A stretch of DNA of 7,236 bases from CAYVLA01 sp964549615 [NCBI: uncultured Thermococci archaeon]. GTDB taxonomy: Archaea > CAYQAE01 > CAYVLA01. Both the position numbers and the translations under genes were made by a program. The notes beneath the pieces are model-generated. The model saw only the letters and a program-made list of their open reading frames with translations, ran no database searches and had not been told where the DNA came from. This document shows positions 4,718 to 7,236 of the stretch, in pieces. The DNA is taken from positions 1 through 7,236 of the forward strand of contig CAZJVP010000089.1 in NCBI GenBank assembly GCA_964549615.1, in the 5' to 3' direction. Position 1 is the first letter of the stretch. Each line of letters starts with the position of its first letter.

Positions 4718-6094
4718 GTGAGCCATTTGAAGAAGATTGACATCGCCACCGATCTTCGCGACCTCGTGAACGCCACCCGAAGCCACGAGCAGTGGCGCGG
4801 GAAAGAGACGATCAACCTCATCGCGAGCGAGGGCTGCCCGTCCCCCGCGGTGCACGAGATCTACAAGATGTCGGAGGATCTCTGGCACCGGTACGCCGAG
4901 GGGGAGAATGACCTGAAGGGGTACCCCAAGGAGAGGCACTACCAAGGCCAGACCTATATGTCCATCATCGAGAGGAATTCGGCCGAGCTGGTGAAGGACC
5001 TGTTCGGCGCTGACTTCGTGGACGTGCGCCCCATATCCGGAACCGTGGCGAACCTTGCAACCTTCAAGGGCCTGAGCATTGCGACCCACAACAGCAAGAT
5101 GGTCGTGGCGCCCGTCAACTTCGGCACGCACATCTCGCATGACTACACAGGCCTAGCGGGCCAGGTCGTGGGGCTTGAGACGATCGACCACGCCTTCGAC
5201 ATGGAAGAGATGAACATCGACCCTGACGAGTCGGCCAAGATCATAAGGGCCGCAAGGCCGGGCATAGTAACCTTCGGCGGGAGCCTCTACCTCTTCCCGC
5301 ATCCTGTCAAGGAACTCTCCCAAGCGGCTGAGGAGGTTGGGGCATTCATCGTTTACGACGCGGCCCACGTCCTCGGCCTCATAAGCGGAGGAGAGTTCCA
5401 AGACCCATTCAAGGAGGGCGCGGACTTCGTCACCGCGTCAACCCACAAGACCTTCCCCGGACCACAGGGCGGCCTCATCCTTGCAAAGCTGGAGGACGAA
5501 GACGGCGAGATAAGTAAGAAGAGAAGGGTCGCCGCCGAGGCCGTCCAGAGGGGCGTATTTCCACTCTCCGTCTCAAACCACCACCTCAGGCGCCTGCCAG
5601 CCTTGGGCCTCACTGCGGTCGAGATGTGGGCTTTCGGAAGCGAATATGCCAAACAGACCGTGAGGAACGCGAGAAAGGCCGGCGAGTATCTTTACGAAAA
5701 GGGGCTCAAGGTCCTGGGCGAGAAGAGGGGTTTCACGATGTCGCACCAGATCGCGGTCGACGTCGCGGAGCACGGCGGCGGCAGGGTTGTTGCAAAGAAC
5801 CTCGAGAGGGCAAACATCATAGTCAACAGGAACCTGCTGCCATACGACGACCCGTCCAAGATCAAGGATCCGTCGGGGCTGCGGATAGGTTTCCAGGAGG
5901 TCACGAGGAGAGGGTTCAAGGAAGACGACATAGAGGAACTCTGCGACATCATGATCCGCGTCATAAAGGGCGAATCCACAAGCTACGATGAACTTCGCAA
6001 CCAGGCAGTCGAGCTCAGGAAAAAATTTGAGGGAATCGAATACGGCTTCCGCAGCGTTGAGGAGGCACTCAACTACTTCTCGGACTCCCGATAA
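4718..6094 (+). CDS. glyA: Serine hydroxymethyltransferase (archaeal type)
   Basis: The 458-residue PLP enzyme converts serine to glycine and passes the one-carbon unit to a tetrahydropterin, either H4folate or methanopterin depending on the organism. Key elements are: LIASEG at 34-39; RYAEG at 58-62 with Glu61; SGTVAN at 107-112 (PLP phosphate region); DAAH at 214-217 with Asp214 pairing to the PLP ring nitrogen; STHKTFPGPQGG at 241-252 with Lys244 as the Schiff-base lysine; and SGLRIGFQEVTRRGF at 386-400 with Arg389 binding the substrate carboxylate. The C-terminal motif matches archaeal homologues rather than the bacterial TTRGF form. Two oddities lie near the active site. SEG replaces the usual SEN. 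RYAEG is followed by about six extra residues (ENDLKG) before YPKERHYQG, where the first Tyr of the usual RYYGG is His74, while Tyr75 is kept. GTG 4718 is the first start in frame, and TTG 4727 is an alternative. E. coli GlyA is about 417 residues. Confidence 0.93.
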   Translation: MSHLKKIDIATDLRDLVNATRSHEQWRGKETINLIASEGCPSPAVHEIYKMSEDLWHRYAEGENDLKGYPKERHYQGQTYMSIIERNSAELVKDLFGADFVDVRPISGTVANLATFKGLSIATHNSKMVVAPVNFGTHISHDYTGLAGQVVGLETIDHAFDMEEMNIDPDESAKIIRAARPGIVTFGGSLYLFPHPVKELSQAAEEVGAFIVYDAAHVLGLISGGEFQDPFKEGADFVTASTHKTFPGPQGGLILAKLEDEDGEISKKRRVAAEAVQRGVFPLSVSNHHLRRLPALGLTAVEMWAFGSEYAKQTVRNARKAGEYLYEKGLKVLGEKRGFTMSHQIAVDVAEHGGGRVVAKNLERANIIVNRNLLPYDDPSKIKDPSGLRIGFQEVTRRGFKEDDIEELCDIMIRVIKGESTSYDELRNQAVELRKKFEGIEYGFRSVEEALNYFSDSR

Positions 6095-7160
6095 CAAAGG
6101 CCGACGCCTCCTTCGCGACGCGGTTCCGGCCTCGATCTTAGCGTGCGGCTTGGCGCTGGTGGTGTCCGGATGCATCATGGACGACATAAATGACCTAAGG
6201 GACATCTTCAATCCCAGCGCCTCGAACGCCACGACCGGCAGGTTTCCGGATCTATGCCTTTCCAACCTCACCGTGCAGCCCGACAACCCCGGTGCCGGCG
6301 AGGCGGTAACGGTCTCGGTCACCGTGCGAAACGCGGGCCGAAAGGCCTCGCGGGAGACCACGCTCACGATGATGGTCGACCAGAGCAAGATGGGGGAGGT
6401 CATAGTACCACCGCTGAAATCCGGGCAGTCTATCTCCCTCGGCTTCCCCGACAGGCTGGCCCTTCCCGCCGGGATCAACGTCGTCAAGCTCCTGGTCGAT
6501 CCCGAGGATGGGATCAAGGAGACGCTTGAGGCGAATAACTGCCTCGCCGGCACCGTGATCGTGGGCGAGGAGCAGGTGAAAACGTTCTTGTCATGGTCCT
6601 ATGAAGGGATTACGTGGACGTGCGATTTTAGGTCGCCTAAGAGAGACCTAGACGCGCTCCCCAAGGAAAGGAGCACACATGCATATGATGACTATCTCAG
6701 GTACGTTCAACCTGACGACCGCACGGTCACCGCGCTGGCCCAGATACTCAAGTTCTACGCGCAGACGGCATCGTACGGGAGCTACGACGAGGCCAGCTTC
6801 GTACTCGCCTTCGTGCAGGAGATGCCGTACACTTCGGATGAGGCGACGAGGGGGGACAACTATCCCAAGTACCCGATAGAGACGATCGTCGAAAGGGGCG
6901 GGGACTGCGAGGACTCCTCGGCCCTGTTTGCAAGCATCATCTCAAACGGCGCGTACTTCAACTACGGCACCGCTCTGATCGTCATCGACGACCACATGGC
7001 GGTGGGCATCACCGGCGCAAATGATCTGCCCGGCAGGTACTTCGAGGTTGGGAGCAGACGTTACTATTACTGCGAAACGACGGGGAAGGGCTACGCCATC
7101 GGGGAGGTGCCGGAGGAGTACGTCGGCGCCGAGATCAAGAAGCTCATAGAGGCAGTCTAG
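6057..7160 (+). CDS. Probable surface lipoprotein with CARDB and transglutaminase-like domains
   Basis: From TTG 6057 the product is 367 residues. An Arg-rich N-terminus (NKGRRLLRD) precedes a hydrophobic stretch and a lipobox VSGC with Cys39, the signature of an exported lipid-anchored protein. Residues about 63-169 form a CARDB-like immunoglobulin fold (PDLCLSNLTVQP, VTVRNAGRKAS, VDPEDGIKETLEANN). Such domains usually mediate adhesion or protein contacts outside the cell. The C-terminal part has the transglutaminase-like cysteine-peptidase signature: FVQEMPY; YPKYPIETIVERGGDCEDSS with Cys284; DDHMAVG with His313; and YYYCETTGKGYAIGEVP, where Glu340 may supply the acid. It likely acts as a thiol hydrolase or crosslinking-type enzyme at the surface, but its substrate is unknown. 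The start is uncertain. No ATG, GTG or TTG lies between the glyA stop and the hydrophobic core, so the start must lie inside glyA: TTG 6057 (38-base overlap), TTG 6027 or ATG 5988. The ATG at 6177 would delete the lipobox. Confidence 0.8.
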   Translation: MRRHSTTSRTPDNKGRRLLRDAVPASILACGLALVVSGCIMDDINDLRDIFNPSASNATTGRFPDLCLSNLTVQPDNPGAGEAVTVSVTVRNAGRKASRETTLTMMVDQSKMGEVIVPPLKSGQSISLGFPDRLALPAGINVVKLLVDPEDGIKETLEANNCLAGTVIVGEEQVKTFLSWSYEGITWTCDFRSPKRDLDALPKERSTHAYDDYLRYVQPDDRTVTALAQILKFYAQTASYGSYDEASFVLAFVQEMPYTSDEATRGDNYPKYPIETIVERGGDCEDSSALFASIISNGAYFNYGTALIVIDDHMAVGITGANDLPGRYFEVGSRRYYYCETTGKGYAIGEVPEEYVGAEIKKLIEAV

Positions 7161-7236
7161 CCAGCCTAGCCTGTCGCAGCAGGCAGGACTCCACCGCCGC
7201 CAGGAACTCCTCCTCCCGGCCCCCCTGGAAGAAGGC
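7144..7236 (-). CDS. C-terminal fragment of a convergent gene, product unknown
   Basis: On the minus strand the frame entering at 7236 is open for 30 codons (start FFQGGREEEFLAAVESCL) and ends at TGA (7146-7144). It overlaps the lipoprotein end by 17 bases. The composition is natural for a helical protein, and third codon positions are G/C-rich like the other genes here. The other two minus frames give Arg/Ser- or Gly/Pro-rich strings. The body of the gene lies beyond the window, and I do not recognise the family from this tail. Confidence 0.45.
   Translation of the reverse strand, partial: AFFQGGREEEFLAAVESCLLRQARLARLPL

Noticed and set aside
4508-5140. A 210-codon minus-strand frame spanning the EEP-glyA junction.
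   Set aside because: It crosses two well-supported genes and a promoter-like gap, with no recognisable domain.
5573-6553. A 326-codon open frame on the minus strand spanning the glyA end and the lipoprotein start.
   Set aside because: It lies antisense to two clearly recognised proteins and shows no family motifs. Long antisense frames are expected in GC-rich coding DNA.

Overview
The window reads as a GC-rich archaeal chromosome segment. The evidence is as follows. The serine hydroxymethyltransferase has the archaeal-type C-terminal signature (NLLPYDD...PSGLRIGFQEVTRRGF). Arginine AGG and isoleucine ATA codons are frequent. TATA-like boxes lie about 30 bases upstream of several starts. The window also holds a HEPN/MNT pair and a CARDB-transglutaminase lipoprotein. 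A Thermoplasmata-like or related euryarchaeal origin is possible, but the sequence alone does not settle it.

Layout. Positions 1-957 (+) hold the 3' three quarters of a LarA-type nickel-pincer racemase gene, cut by the window edge. Positions 1016-2365 (+) hold a UDP-N-acetylmannosamine-type nucleotide-sugar dehydrogenase (wecC-like). Positions 2527-3283 (-) hold an overlapping two-gene cassette: an MNT minimal nucleotidyltransferase followed by a HEPN protein. This is the arrangement of HepT/MntA-type toxin-antitoxin modules. Positions 3284-3833 hold no intact gene, but they contain a decayed second copy of a nucleotide-sugar dehydrogenase C-terminus and a perfect 32-bp tandem duplication. 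Positions 3834-4649 (+) hold an endonuclease/exonuclease/phosphatase-fold hydrolase. Positions 4718-6094 (+) hold serine hydroxymethyltransferase. A lipoprotein with CARDB and transglutaminase-like domains follows at about 6057-7160 (+), overlapping the glyA end. The last 93 bases probably carry the C-terminus of a convergent minus-strand gene.

How the genes relate. This is mostly a string of separately promoted housekeeping and surface genes rather than one pathway. LarA (2-hydroxyacid racemization), WecC (activated uronic-acid sugar for surface glycans) and GlyA (one-carbon supply) do not share an obvious process. The minus-strand HEPN/MNT cassette is the accessory element. It is lower in GC than its neighbours, and it sits between an intact dehydrogenase gene and the relic of a related one. 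The most interesting points are that cassette (intact AMP-transferase motif but no canonical HEPN RNase motif), the dehydrogenase relic beside it, the altered active-site loop in the SHMT, and the lipoprotein whose signal peptide has no conventional start codon nearby. No clearly undescribed multi-gene system is visible.
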